Shown piece after piece: positions 14,367 through 21,805 of a DNA stretch of 25,539 bases (within the stretch, counting starts at the first letter, position 1; every line of letters begins with the position of its first letter). The position numbers were made by a program, and so were the translations under genes. The notes beneath the pieces are model-generated. The model did not search any database. It saw nothing but the letters and a program-made list of their open reading frames with translations, and had not been told where the DNA came from. Source of the stretch: Puniceispirillum sp965657105 (GTDB lineage Bacteria > Pseudomonadota > Alphaproteobacteria > Puniceispirillales > Puniceispirillaceae); the NCBI RefSeq assembly GCF_965657105.1, contig NZ_CBFHNB010000026.1, forward strand, positions 1-25,539. The letters are read 5' to 3'.

Positions 14367-15110
14367 ATGAAGATTTTTATTCAAGGAGCTGGACGCGGTA
14401 TCGGGCTGGCTTTTGCCAGACATGCTTCCGCATCACAGCAGGGCGATGAATGGCACATGTTCCTCACTGCCCGCAACCCCGAAGACAGTGACGGTTTCAA
14501 AGAACTGCCGCCCTCTGCCAACATCACTTGGATAGCGATGGATTATCTTGATCCCGACAGCATTACCAAAGCTGGCATGATCGTCGCCGCACATAGCAAC
14601 CAGCTTGATCGTGTGATTTCGGTGGCAGGTGTGTTACGCGATCCCGCCGTCAGTCCAGAAAAGCGGATCGCCGACCTTGATAGTGCTGCCATGCTATATG
14701 CTTACCAAATTAATGCGATGGGGCCGGTATTGTTGGCCAAGGCATTATGGCCGCTTATCAAAGGCGAACATCCAGCAATCTTCGCTAGTCTATCTGCCCG
14801 CGTCGGGTCAATTTCGGATAATCGGCTGGGCGGGTGGTATGCCTATCGTGCCAGCAAGGCTGCCCAAAATCAGCTCCTGCGCACAATGTCGATTGAATTG
14901 GCGCGTTATAACCCGCATGCCTGTGTTGTGACTTTGCATCCGGGCACTGTCGATACGGCCTTGTCAAAGCCGTTTCAGGCACATGTCCCTGCCGATAAAT
15001 TATTCACCGCCGCTTACAGTGCTGATTGTTTGTGGCGTGTCATGGATGGTCTGGATGCTAGCGATACTGGTGGCTTTTTTGCTTATGATGGATCGCCTAT
15101 TAATTACTAG
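14367..15110 (+). CDS. Short-chain dehydrogenase/reductase (SDR)
   Basis: A 247-residue classical-type SDR. The cofactor motif is the variant QGAGRGIG at residues 6-13 (usual TGxxxGIG). Catalytic Ser lies in SLSARVGSIS, and YRASK gives the catalytic Tyr and Lys. ARNPED after the second strand suggests NADP(H). HPGTVDTALSKPF matches C-factor (CsgA)-like SDRs. The substrate is unknown. The ATG at 14367, with AAAGAG just upstream, is preferred to the TTG at 14349. The stop overlaps the yciB-like stop by 11 bases from the opposite side. SDRs of this kind accompany photolyase, DUF3833 and chalcone-isomerase-like genes in light-responsive clusters. Confidence 0.88.
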   Translation: MKIFIQGAGRGIGLAFARHASASQQGDEWHMFLTARNPEDSDGFKELPPSANITWIAMDYLDPDSITKAGMIVAAHSNQLDRVISVAGVLRDPAVSPEKRIADLDSAAMLYAYQINAMGPVLLAKALWPLIKGEHPAIFASLSARVGSISDNRLGGWYAYRASKAAQNQLLRTMSIELARYNPHACVVTLHPGTVDTALSKPFQAHVPADKLFTAAYSADCLWRVMDGLDASDTGGFFAYDGSPINY

Positions 15111-15654
15111 TTTCTTCGCGTGCCCTGGCAAGGCCCCTTAAGGTTATGGGTAATTGTGCCAGCATAAATAACGCGCTGGCGGGCGCGGCAATAAAGGTTT
15201 TATAGAACACCCATTCGGCCTCATCAAAACCCCGCCAGACATATTCATTGGCCAGTGCAAGACCAAGGAAAAACAAACCCCATCGAAGGCTGAGGGTGAA
15301 CCATGTTGCATCATCAAGTGCAAATTGATGCTGGAAAAATTCGCGCATCATGGCGCGCCGTATAATCAAACCACCCAGCAAAACCACCGCAAACAGACCA
15401 TTGAACAAGGTCGGCTGCATCTTGATAAAAATGTCAGCATCAAGCGCTATCGCCGCCCATGTAAAGCCCGCCGATAGCAATAGGGAAAAAAGAGGGAAGC
15501 GGGCAACACGCCGTTCTTGTAACCAAGCCACAAGCAATACCAGCGCCCCCAGCCCCACTGAAATCATCGCCGCCGCAAATAATCCATAAACACTGTATCC
15601 AATGAAAAAACCAAGCAAAGGCAGCACTTCAAACAGAAACGCGCCAAGCTTCAT
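15100..15654 (-). CDS. yciB: YciB/septation protein A family membrane protein
   Basis: A 184-residue inner-membrane protein with about five helices. It matches the intracellular-septation/YciB family: EVLPLLGFFIGYSVYGLFAA near the N-terminus, QPTLFNGLFAVVLLGGLIIR in the middle, then LRWGLFFLGLALANEYVWRGFDEAEWVFYKTFIAAP. YciB proteins affect envelope synthesis and cell division in enterobacteria. The ATG overlaps the previous stop as ATGA (15651-15654), indicating translational coupling to the chalcone-isomerase-like gene. It is the last gene of the photolyase operon, and its 3' end overlaps the convergent SDR. Compared with standard YciB it sits in an unusual context. Confidence 0.85.
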   Translation of the reverse strand: MKLGAFLFEVLPLLGFFIGYSVYGLFAAAMISVGLGALVLLVAWLQERRVARFPLFSLLLSAGFTWAAIALDADIFIKMQPTLFNGLFAVVLLGGLIIRRAMMREFFQHQFALDDATWFTLSLRWGLFFLGLALANEYVWRGFDEAEWVFYKTFIAAPASALFMLAQLPITLRGLARAREETSN

Positions 15655-16238
15655 GATCGATTATCCAGACCGCGCAAGGTGCGGCTAAAATCCAGATCAC
15701 GCGCCTTGTCAGAAAGCCAGATATTCATAAAGGCATCGGCAAAATCAGCATCATTGATCGTTTCGCCCTCAACATCATTCAGGTAAAAGGTGATGCTGCC
15801 ATCCTGATTATGGATGGCTGTCGCGCTTTCACCGTCCTTCAGATCACGAAAACTTGCGTCCAGAAATTTTTTCCAGATTTGCAACTGTGCTTTATCAACC
15901 TGCGTCTGACGTTCCATTTCAACCAGCGAGCGTTTGACAATTTGCGCTTTTGAAGCATCAACAAGATAATGCAGTCGTAACGCAAATACGCCATCTGGAT
16001 CATAGCGTCCTTGCGGGGCATATAGTGTGGCATCATAAATTTTAAACAGAAGCACCTTGTATCGGGCTTCGCCGACAATCTTGGCATCAGGCACACGCGC
16101 ACCTATAGGTTCGGCCAACGCTGCCGTAACCATCGTAGCCATCATAGCCACCCCCATCATGAATATCAGCATACCACCACGCATGACCCGATATAAGCTG
16201 GTAATGACGAATCTAACCAGTGAGTAGAACATACCCAT
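15651..16238 (-). CDS. Chalcone-isomerase-like exported protein
   Basis: A ~195-residue protein of the bacterial chalcone-isomerase-like family (PF16036 type). A hydrophobic N-terminal segment (MRGGMLIFMMGVAMMATMVT, then AALAEPIG) acts as a signal peptide. The mature part has GEARYKVLLFKIYDATLYAP, LRLHYLVDASKAQIVKRSLVEM and DGSITFYLNDVEGETI, typical of this fold. It is not expected to act on flavonoids: bacterial members are non-catalytic or fatty-acid-binding-like. The start is uncertain. The ATG at 16238 is 4 bases after the DUF3833 stop and fits translational coupling, while ATGs at 16232 and 16184 are alternatives. The frame extends to 16415 but would overlap DUF3833. The predicted location is periplasmic. 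Confidence 0.8.
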   Translation of the reverse strand: MGMFYSLVRFVITSLYRVMRGGMLIFMMGVAMMATMVTAALAEPIGARVPDAKIVGEARYKVLLFKIYDATLYAPQGRYDPDGVFALRLHYLVDASKAQIVKRSLVEMERQTQVDKAQLQIWKKFLDASFRDLKDGESATAIHNQDGSITFYLNDVEGETINDADFADAFMNIWLSDKARDLDFSRTLRGLDNRS

Positions 16239-16242
16239 AAGG

Positions 16243-16884
16243 CTATTCAGGCCATTTGGAAAGGTCAAGCGGGCCAACCGCTGTTGCTGCCTGACCACGT
16301 AAAAATACAATCGTGACTGATCCGATTTCAATGCCATATTTACTGATATAAGCGCGGTTGATCGCAACATCTTCATCCTGTTTATAGATCCAATCGTCAA
16401 AATGCACCTCGACATCGTTACCAGACATATTCAGAACCACATCATATGACCAATTCAGCGTATTGCCAGCCACGACACCCGTTGCCGTACCCGTTATATC
16501 ATCGGCTGTGCCTTGATATTGATAATGCCCAGCCGCATTCTTTCCATTGTTGACTATGGTCCATATGCGGTTTGCGCGTTCGCCATCGTCATATAGAAAA
16601 TCTTCATCCAGGGTCAGAACATTGCCATCGATCCGGCCATTCAAATTAACCCTAAATTGGCGACGCACATTACCAAAACGGTCTTCAAAAATACCATAGG
16701 CAATACTTTGCCCATCAAAAAACCGCTCTAATATTAATGCTGGCTGGCGATCGGCAAACTCTGCAACGTTCTTTTGCGCACATGATGAAAGACCGACCAT
16801 GGCGGCACCTGCTACACCAAGCGTGCATAGCAATCGGAACATTGTACCTATAAATCTTGAAAATGATGCTTTATGTCTACGCAT
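16243..16884 (-). CDS. DUF3833 lipoprotein
   Basis: A 213-residue protein. A lipoprotein signal (LLCTLGVAGAAMVGLSSC) ends in the lipobox LSSC, near residue 35, so it is lipid-anchored. The mature part fits DUF3833: LERFFDGQSIAYGIFEDRFGNVRRQF, LDEDFLYDDGE, then RIWTI and a C-terminal DDWIYKQDEDVAINRAYISKYG. The fold is probably a lipocalin-like barrel. The function is unknown. The start is the ATG at 16884, with AGGA 7 bases before it. An earlier frame at 16932 would overlap the photolyase stop (16904). It sits 19 bases after the iron-sulfur photolyase and 4 bases before the chalcone-isomerase-like gene. Confidence 0.85.
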   Translation of the reverse strand: MRRHKASFSRFIGTMFRLLCTLGVAGAAMVGLSSCAQKNVAEFADRQPALILERFFDGQSIAYGIFEDRFGNVRRQFRVNLNGRIDGNVLTLDEDFLYDDGERANRIWTIVNNGKNAAGHYQYQGTADDITGTATGVVAGNTLNWSYDVVLNMSGNDVEVHFDDWIYKQDEDVAINRAYISKYGIEIGSVTIVFLRGQAATAVGPLDLSKWPE

Positions 16885-16903
16885 GTCTTTATCCTCTCCT
16901 CGT

Positions 16904-18451
16904 CTAAACGGCGCCCTTATCCAGATTGGCAAAGAAATCTACCGCATCGGCTTTGACTTGTGCGATCTTTTCATCAGCCATCTTATCAAGACTGCGATAC
17001 ATCATACCAAGACGTGCATTATGCCCTAGTTTTTCACGATTCCGTTCTAGAAAATCCCAATATAGATAATTAAACGGACAGGCCTCCTTGCCTGACTTGA
17101 CCGTTACCTTATACGAACAATTCTTACAGTAGTTCGACATCCGGTTAATGTAAGCACCCCCTGCTGCATAGGGTTTGCTGGCCAGATAGCCGCCATCGGC
17201 AAATAAAACCATGCCCGATACATTTGGTAATTCCACCCATTCATAAGCATCAGCATAAACAACAAGATACCATTCATTGACCATGACCGGATCAAGTCCC
17301 GTCAGCAGGGCAAAATTTCCAAGCACCATCAACCTTTGGATATGATGCGCATAGGCATAACGCTCGGTCTGGGAAATCGATTGCCGCATACAATTCATCC
17401 GCGTGTCCCCGGTCCAGAATAAAGCTGGCAAAGGTCGGGATGCTTCAAGGTAATTCAGCGATGCATAACCAGGCATTTTCAGCCAGTAAATACCCCGTAT
17501 AAATTCCCGCCATCCTAAAATTTGGCGAATGAACCCTTCGACCGCATTTAATGGGGCGGTGCCATCATGATAAGTCTGCTCCACAGCTTTGATAACTTCC
17601 AGCGGTGTCAGCAATCCCGCATTCAGGTAAAACCCGATATGGCTGTGATACATCCATGGCTCATCCTCAATCATCGCATCCTGAAATGTGCCAAATAAAG
17701 GCAAGCGTTCATCAATGAATTTTGCCAGCACTTCAAGCGCGCCTTTTCGCGTTACGGCAAAATCGAAATCTTCCAGACTGCCAAAATGATCCGCACATCG
17801 CGCCGCCACAAGCGTCAGCACATCTTTGGTAATGTCATCTGGCGGACATCGATAGGGGGCTGGCACCAGCTGTGTTAGATCGGGTGATTCACGGTTATCG
17901 GCATCATAGTTCCATTTATCGCCAATCGGGGTATCACCCTGCATTAGAATGTCAAAACGCCGCCGCATTTCCCGATAGAAAAAATCCATCCGCAGTTGTT
18001 TGCGGCCTTCAGCCCAGACATTAAATTCATCATGCGTGCATAAGAACCGGTCATCATCACGTATCTCGACATCGACATCCAGCACCTGCCGCCATTCATC
18101 CATAGCCGCACGCACGCGATATTCACCAGGTTCGGTGAGAATGAGTCGATCCGGGGCGAACATGGTGATCGCCCGGCCAACTTCACTGGTAAAACTGCCT
18201 GTATTTTCGGAATCATCAAGCGTCACATAATGAACTGTGATGCCCTTTTGGCGCAATTCTTCGGCAAAATGGCGCATCGCCGAAAACAGGAATGCGACCT
18301 TGCGCTTATGATGCCGGACATAGGTGACTTCATCCTGCACTTCGCACAACATCACCACATCATCATTGATATTGATATCACGCAAGCTGGCAAGGTCATG
18401 CGTCAGCTGGTCAGCCAGAACTAGCCGAAGGGCACCTGCCACAGTCACCAT
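16904..18451 (-). CDS. Iron-sulfur (6-4) photolyase / prokaryotic cryptochrome (FeS-BCP)
   Basis: A 515-residue protein of the FeS-BCP family, close in layout to Agrobacterium PhrB (507 aa). Four cysteines, C354, C442, C445 and C458 (YCKNC and EACPF), would bind a [4Fe-4S] cluster. Each sits four residues later than in PhrB as remembered. H369-H370 (YAYAHH) match the (6-4) lesion-active histidines. W346, W394 and Y395 match the electron-transfer residues. The N-terminus (LRLVLADQLTHDLASL) is the antenna domain, expected to bind a lumazine-type chromophore and FAD. It repairs (6-4) photoproducts with blue light. GGGGAG precedes the ATG at 18451. The longer frame overlaps the CPD photolyase. 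Confidence 0.92.
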   Translation of the reverse strand: MVTVAGALRLVLADQLTHDLASLRDININDDVVMLCEVQDEVTYVRHHKRKVAFLFSAMRHFAEELRQKGITVHYVTLDDSENTGSFTSEVGRAITMFAPDRLILTEPGEYRVRAAMDEWRQVLDVDVEIRDDDRFLCTHDEFNVWAEGRKQLRMDFFYREMRRRFDILMQGDTPIGDKWNYDADNRESPDLTQLVPAPYRCPPDDITKDVLTLVAARCADHFGSLEDFDFAVTRKGALEVLAKFIDERLPLFGTFQDAMIEDEPWMYHSHIGFYLNAGLLTPLEVIKAVEQTYHDGTAPLNAVEGFIRQILGWREFIRGIYWLKMPGYASLNYLEASRPLPALFWTGDTRMNCMRQSISQTERYAYAHHIQRLMVLGNFALLTGLDPVMVNEWYLVVYADAYEWVELPNVSGMVLFADGGYLASKPYAAGGAYINRMSNYCKNCSYKVTVKSGKEACPFNYLYWDFLERNREKLGHNARLGMMYRSLDKMADEKIAQVKADAVDFFANLDKGAV

Positions 18452-18467
18452 GATGAATGTCTCCCCT

Positions 18468-19901
18468 TCATGCCACAACCCGGGTTGTGGCAAATGCCGC
18501 CAGCGCCGCTTCACGCGATTGCTTCACATCAACAATCGGGTTTGGATAGTCTTTACCAAGCGTTATACCGGCAGCCTGTAATTCAAGCGCGGGGGCGTCC
18601 CACGGACTGAACAGATATTTGTTTGGCAAGGCGGCCAGCTCTGGCACAAACCTGCGGGTATAACTGCCATCAGCATCAAATTTAGTGCCTTGCGTGATCG
18701 GGTTGAAAACCCGGAAATAAGGCGCCGCATCAGCGCCACATCCGGCAATCCACTGCCAGCCAGCACTGTTATTGGCAAGATCGGCATCAACCAGACAATC
18801 CCAGAACCATGCTTCGCCATAATGCCAATGCAATAGCAGATTTTTGACCAGAAATGACCCGACAATCATCCGCACGCGATTATGCATATACCCTGTTTCC
18901 CGTAATTCGCGCATGCCAGCATCAATGATTGGATATCCAGTTTTGCCTTGTTGCCATGCACGCAAAGCATTGTCATCGCTTTGCCATGGAAAGCTATCAA
19001 ATTTGGGTTGCAGATTCTGTCTTGGCAAATGTGGAAAGTGATATAATAGAGAATGCGAAAATTCGCGCCAGCCAAGTTCGGACAGGAACACATCTATATC
19101 ATTGTCAAAGCCAGCTTGATCGCGCTTTTCAATGGCCGCATACCAAGCCATATTCGGCGAAATTTCTCCCCAATGCAGATGCGCCGACAGCCGCGACGTA
19201 TGGGGACGCGCTGGAAAATTCCGGCCTTCCTTATAGCCATTGAGCCCCCCTTCGACAAAATCATACAGGCGGTCCATTGCCGCTGCCTCACCAATCTGCC
19301 AATGCGAAGTCATTTTCGCGCCCCAGTCATGATCCGGAAGCAAGTTAAGCGCATCAATCGACAGTGACGACTCGGGATCAGCAACCAATTGCATGGTGTC
19401 GGGCCTGCCCAATGGCACCCGCGGAGGAGCTGCATGAAGGCATCCCCGCCGGTAAAAAGGTGTAAAGACACGATACGGCGTGCCATCACCTTTCAAAACC
19501 GTCCATGGTTCCCACAATAATGACCCGTTAAAACTTTCAACCTGGATATTATTATTAGTCAGATCGGTCTTTAACACCTTGTCGCGGGCGATGCGCCACG
19601 GTTCATAACAGCGGTTCCAGAACACGCCCGATGCCCCGACCTTGGCAACAAGTTTGGGGATGATATCGACAGGATCGCCTTGCATCACACATAATTTACC
19701 ATCCAGAGATTCATTCAACGCCATCAGCGCATGATGAAGCCAGCTTCGTCCGGCGGCACCTGTTTTATGATCACCTGCATTTTCATCATCGAGAATAAAT
19801 AACGGCAACACATCACCAGCTTGTGCCGCGGCCACCAAAGACGGGTTATCAGCCAGCCGTAAATCCTGCCGGAACCAATGGATAATGATAGATGACGCCA
19901 T
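18468..19901 (-). CDS. phrB: Class I CPD photolyase
   Basis: A 477-residue deoxyribodipyrimidine photolyase (E. coli length 472). The antenna domain begins IIIHWFRQDLRLADNPSL. The FAD-binding half has SELGWREFSHSLLYHFPHLP, MHNRVRMIVGSFLVKNLLLHW, GEAWFWDCLVDADLANNSAGWQWIAG, and the end FDADGSYTRRFVPEL. These include Trp residues matching the electron-transfer triad and Asn/Arg at the flavin (MHNRVRM). It repairs cyclobutane pyrimidine dimers with visible light. The start at 19901 has AAGAG 5 bases upstream, and an in-frame TTG at 19916 is the alternative. The next gene, the (6-4)-type photolyase, starts 16 bases after its stop, across a 22-bp palindrome. Confidence 0.95.
   Translation of the reverse strand: MASSIIIHWFRQDLRLADNPSLVAAAQAGDVLPLFILDDENAGDHKTGAAGRSWLHHALMALNESLDGKLCVMQGDPVDIIPKLVAKVGASGVFWNRCYEPWRIARDKVLKTDLTNNNIQVESFNGSLLWEPWTVLKGDGTPYRVFTPFYRRGCLHAAPPRVPLGRPDTMQLVADPESSLSIDALNLLPDHDWGAKMTSHWQIGEAAAMDRLYDFVEGGLNGYKEGRNFPARPHTSRLSAHLHWGEISPNMAWYAAIEKRDQAGFDNDIDVFLSELGWREFSHSLLYHFPHLPRQNLQPKFDSFPWQSDDNALRAWQQGKTGYPIIDAGMRELRETGYMHNRVRMIVGSFLVKNLLLHWHYGEAWFWDCLVDADLANNSAGWQWIAGCGADAAPYFRVFNPITQGTKFDADGSYTRRFVPELAALPNKYLFSPWDAPALELQAAGITLGKDYPNPIVDVKQSREAALAAFATTRVVA
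18471..18492. repeat. 22-bp perfect palindrome between the photolyase genes
   Basis: TGCCACAACCC followed directly by GGGTTGTGGCA. It covers the last codons of the CPD photolyase and lies ahead of the next gene's ribosome site. No T-run follows on the minus strand, so it is not a terminator. It could be an mRNA processing or stability hairpin. Confidence 0.65.
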
Positions 19902-19951
19902 AGTAACTCTTCCCAAAACAAATCCGCATCAATGCTTCTTCATATGTAAGA

Positions 19952-20755
19952 TCAAAAAAACACGAAACAACGTGTCTCAATACTTTGGCGCGGTGCGGCA
20001 TCGTCAGCCGCTGATGGATCATCAAACGCGCTATGGATGGTAAAGCGCGCCCTGCCATCAGTTGCTGAGTCATAGGTTTTGATTAACGCTGCCTCATCAA
20101 TCTTCATCGCCGGAAAGTAAAACCAGCGATGATTGGGATTATGCACGGCATATTGAATTTCACCAATGCGGTCATTCGACAATCTTTTGATTGGCACCAA
20201 ATCGTCAATCACAACGCTTGTTGAATCGCAAAAGGCCATTGGAAAGGTTTCAACTGTACCAACGATTGACCGCCAGACATTGACGATTGCAAACCGTTTC
20301 TGGAGCCGGTCTTCAGCCTGATCGGGCAGCAGATCACGAAGCCGTTGCGGCGCGGAAAAGTCCGTATAATCATTATGGATAACTGATGCTGGTTCGCGCG
20401 ATTTAACCGCCTTGCGCACATTATCCGTTGCCGCACGACGCGTATGATCAAAAATATGAACCTGCTCTGCGCCGGTGACTGACTGCACCAGATCTTTGAC
20501 TTCGGCCTCATAAATATCACTAATCAACAGATCGTCATAAAAATCACTGACCGCGCTTGGCTGGGCAACAAGCTGAAACCCTTCACGGTCAATGCTAAAA
20601 TTCTGACCCCGTCCATTCGCAATCTCGACTTCGACTATATTATATTCGCCAGGATGCGTTGCCGCCGCCCCACCTGCCTGTGACGCGACAAATTCTGCCA
20701 CTGCTCCCCGTGCGGCGATATATTGCAATGGGGCAATTACCGATGTCTGTTCCAA
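19952..20755 (-). CDS. CmcJ/NvfI-like oxygenase (iron/2-oxoglutarate type)
   Basis: A 267-residue protein resembling the CmcJ/NvfI family (cephamycin methoxylation partner; fungal iron/2-oxoglutarate enzymes). Family marks are VHIFDHTRR (99-107), VIHNDYTD (125-132), NVWRSI, FPMAFCDSTSV, HRWFYFPAMKIDEAALIKTYDS and FTIHSAFDDP (238-247). H127-x-D129 and H241, with R262, fit a 2-His-1-carboxylate iron site plus 2-oxoglutarate arginine. That assignment is inference. The substrate is unknown. The start is a TTG at 20755 with GGAA 6 bases upstream. The frame is open further upstream with no better start. The CPD photolyase follows after 50 bases, so it heads the operon. Confidence 0.82.
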   Translation of the reverse strand: MEQTSVIAPLQYIAARGAVAEFVASQAGGAAATHPGEYNIVEVEIANGRGQNFSIDREGFQLVAQPSAVSDFYDDLLISDIYEAEVKDLVQSVTGAEQVHIFDHTRRAATDNVRKAVKSREPASVIHNDYTDFSAPQRLRDLLPDQAEDRLQKRFAIVNVWRSIVGTVETFPMAFCDSTSVVIDDLVPIKRLSNDRIGEIQYAVHNPNHRWFYFPAMKIDEAALIKTYDSATDGRARFTIHSAFDDPSAADDAAPRQSIETRCFVFF

Positions 20756-20810
20756 ACCACATTCCGCATATAAGATTAAAACCTGTTCATCTTCACCATA
20801 GCTAATCGCT

Positions 20811-20838
20811 TTGTCAAAGTGACAATTAGGATTAAGAT
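20811..20838 (+). promoter_or_regulatory. Divergent promoter/operator before the EamA transporter
   Basis: An inverted repeat TTGTCA-AAG-TGACAA (20811-20825) sits midway between the divergent EamA and oxygenase genes. On plus, TTGTCA (20811-20816) and TAAGAT (20833-20838) are 16 bases apart, a possible promoter. On minus, the same site gives a consensus TTGACA (20812-20817), but a good -10 is lacking. Confidence 0.4.
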
Positions 20839-20881
20839 AGCGTATTCACGATTAATGCACCCTTTTTGAAAGCTGGCTTTG

Positions 20882-21793
20882 ATGCAAGCCTTTAACCGAC
20901 TATCGGCCAAATGGCAGGCAACATTACTGATGCTTGTGGCCATGTTGCTTTTCACCGTCATGGGGGTGTTTATCCGCTTGGCGGCACAAACGATTCCGGT
21001 CATGGAAGTGGTGTTTTTTCGTAATTTCCTAGGGGCTATAATCCTTTTGCCTTTGATTTTGCGATCCGGCATCAAGACCATTAAAATGGTGCGCCCAAGC
21101 CTGTTTGCATATCGGGGCATCATCAATTTTGTTGGCATGGCTGCTGGCTTTACCGCCGTGACATTAATTCCGCTTGCCGAAGCCACAGCGCTTAATTTTA
21201 CCTGTCCTCTTTTTATTACGCTAGGGGCAGCTATGTTTCTGGGCGAAGTCATCCGTATTCGGCGGATCATCGCGATTATTATTGGGTTTTTTGGCACTTT
21301 ACTTATTCTGCAACCTGGCATTAGCGAAATTTCACTTGGTGCCATGCTGGCACTTGTCAGCGCTTTATGCGTTGCTGGTGCCAGCCTGTTAGTCAAGAAA
21401 ATGACCGAAACCGAGTCGGTAAATGCCATAGTTTTGTGGATGGTCGTTATTCAGGCACCTATATCCTTTGTGCCTGCCTACTTTGTCTGGCAATGGCCTG
21501 ATATGAATGGCTGGATGCTTTTGATTAGCCTGACCTTGGCGGCAACTATTGCGCATATCTGTTTTACCCGCGCTTGTGGCCTTGTCGAAATAACCAGCTT
21601 GCAACATCTCGAGTTTGTGAAACTGCCTTTTGCAGCGATGATCGCCTGGTTTATGTTCAGCGAAGTACCCGATATATGGACATGGATTGGTGGTGCCGTG
21701 ATCTTTTTATCAACCGCCTATATCACCCATCGTGAAGCACGGGCAGATAGATCAATGCGGCCAAATCATGGCATCAAAGAAAGCAAACTCTAG
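20882..21793 (+). CDS. EamA/DMT-family transporter
   Basis: A 303-residue inner-membrane protein with ten predicted helices in two EamA repeats. The first repeat begins WQATLLMLVAMLLFTVMGVF and has PVMEVVFFRNFLGAIILLP. The join between repeats is FFGTLLILQPG, then LGAMLALVSALCVAGASLLV. The second repeat ends MIAWFMFSEVPDIWTWIGGAVIFLSTAYI. Such carriers export amino acids, nucleosides or other metabolites, and the substrate cannot be read from sequence. It starts at the ATG at 20882. A TTG one codon earlier opens the same frame. The ribosome site is weak. It is divergent from the photolyase operon and converges on pyrC with a 12-base gap. Confidence 0.9.
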   Translation: MQAFNRLSAKWQATLLMLVAMLLFTVMGVFIRLAAQTIPVMEVVFFRNFLGAIILLPLILRSGIKTIKMVRPSLFAYRGIINFVGMAAGFTAVTLIPLAEATALNFTCPLFITLGAAMFLGEVIRIRRIIAIIIGFFGTLLILQPGISEISLGAMLALVSALCVAGASLLVKKMTETESVNAIVLWMVVIQAPISFVPAYFVWQWPDMNGWMLLISLTLAATIAHICFTRACGLVEITSLQHLEFVKLPFAAMIAWFMFSEVPDIWTWIGGAVIFLSTAYITHREARADRSMRPNHGIKESKL

Positions 21794-21805
21794 GCTAATG
21801 ATAAC

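Noticed and set aside
16239..16415. N-terminal extension of the chalcone-isomerase-like frame
   Set aside because: It would overlap the DUF3833 coding region by over 170 bases and places the signal peptide internally.
20776..21429. Minus-strand open frame of 217 codons
   Set aside because: It is antisense to the EamA transporter and is rich in Lys/Arg/Met, as expected of a shadow of a membrane gene.
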